A model generated the notes under the pieces. The model saw only the letters and a list, made by a program, of their open reading frames with translations, had not been told where the DNA came from and searched no databases. Position numbers and translations under genes: made by a program. A DNA stretch of 64,000 bases, taken from NCBI GenBank assembly GCA_963971405.1, contig OZ020486.1, positions 34,619,419-34,683,418 on the forward strand, given 5' to 3'. This document shows, piece by piece, positions 63,651-64,000 of this stretch (the first letter of the stretch is position 1; every line of letters begins with the position of its first letter). The stretch is from Psococerastis gibbosa (taxonomy: Eukaryota > Arthropoda > Insecta > Psocodea > Psocidae).

Positions 63651-64000
63651 ATATATAAATAATGTGCAAGTAATGAGCATGAGGTCCATAAAAAGCCCAT
63701 CAGGACATTATTAGTGGTTTGACTAAATTGGTTTTGTTAATTATACAAAATATTGCGGTTGCAAGTATAGAAACAAGAGTCAGTCATTTTATCACTTTAA
63801 TCTTTGGGCATTCAAAACATTCGCTGCAAACCAATCAATAGATTGCAACTCAAGAAGAAGAAGCATCTTTTATTAAAAAAAAACTTTTCAATCTACTTTT
63901 TGGCGACTTGTAAAATGCCATGCTGGTCACCGTTTCACTCCAACCAACCTGAGCCACACATGTCAAGAGGAAAAATATTAGAGACGAAGTGATTTCAAGT

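Overview
This is a eukaryotic nuclear window, most likely from an arthropod. All genes have GT-AG introns, the protein-coding genes look arthropod-like (junctophilin most clearly), and most of the DNA between exons is transposable-element debris. I cannot name the species. There is no sign of prokaryotic, CRISPR or operon organisation.

Five spliced host genes and one single-exon gene can be read. From left to right they are: tubulin-folding cofactor E (TBCE, + strand, 7 coding exons, 2747-19827); an NPC2/ML-domain lipid-binding gene on the opposite strand inside TBCE intron 2 (5048-5551); a homocysteine S-methyltransferase (- strand, 5 exons, 20575-25144), convergent with TBCE; the mitochondrial fission gene FIS1 (- strand, 4 exons, 28095-32262); a calcium and integrin-binding (CIB) EF-hand gene (+ strand, 32919-34862), head to head with FIS1 across about 656 bp; and the first two coding exons of junctophilin (+ strand, 42835-43046 and 61104-61315), separated by an 18-kb intron and continuing past the window edge. 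The five spliced genes keep reading frame across every junction I assigned. The CIB terminus is uncertain. These genes have unrelated functions (tubulin folding, sterol carriage, methionine cycle, mitochondrial fission, calcium signalling, ER-plasma membrane junctions), so no shared pathway is implied.

Mobile DNA fills the rest. (1) A family of palindromic, PIF/Harbinger-like miniature elements with 3-bp target duplications occurs at least ten times. Their outer roughly 12-bp caps and inner bodies occur in mixed combinations. (2) Five small non-autonomous hAT-like elements are bounded by exact 8-bp duplications. (3) Two TTAA-flanked miniature elements resemble non-autonomous piggyBac elements. 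(4) Two decayed Tc1/mariner elements have DD37D (maT-type) spacing. (5) Non-LTR retrotransposons include a nearly complete two-ORF element at 13637-19093, a nested head-on pair inside a maT element (35260-38780), and many 3' fragments. (6) There is a Penelope-like fragment in an inverted-repeat setting. (7) Two SINE classes are present, one 5S-rRNA-headed and one tRNA-headed. (8) Two large fold-back elements occur at 25364-26705 and 58430-59850.

The most unusual material is the cap-swapping miniature-element family and the nests whose insertion order can be read from target duplications. Coordinates of exons and of elements with target duplications are base-level. Those of decayed repeats are approximate.
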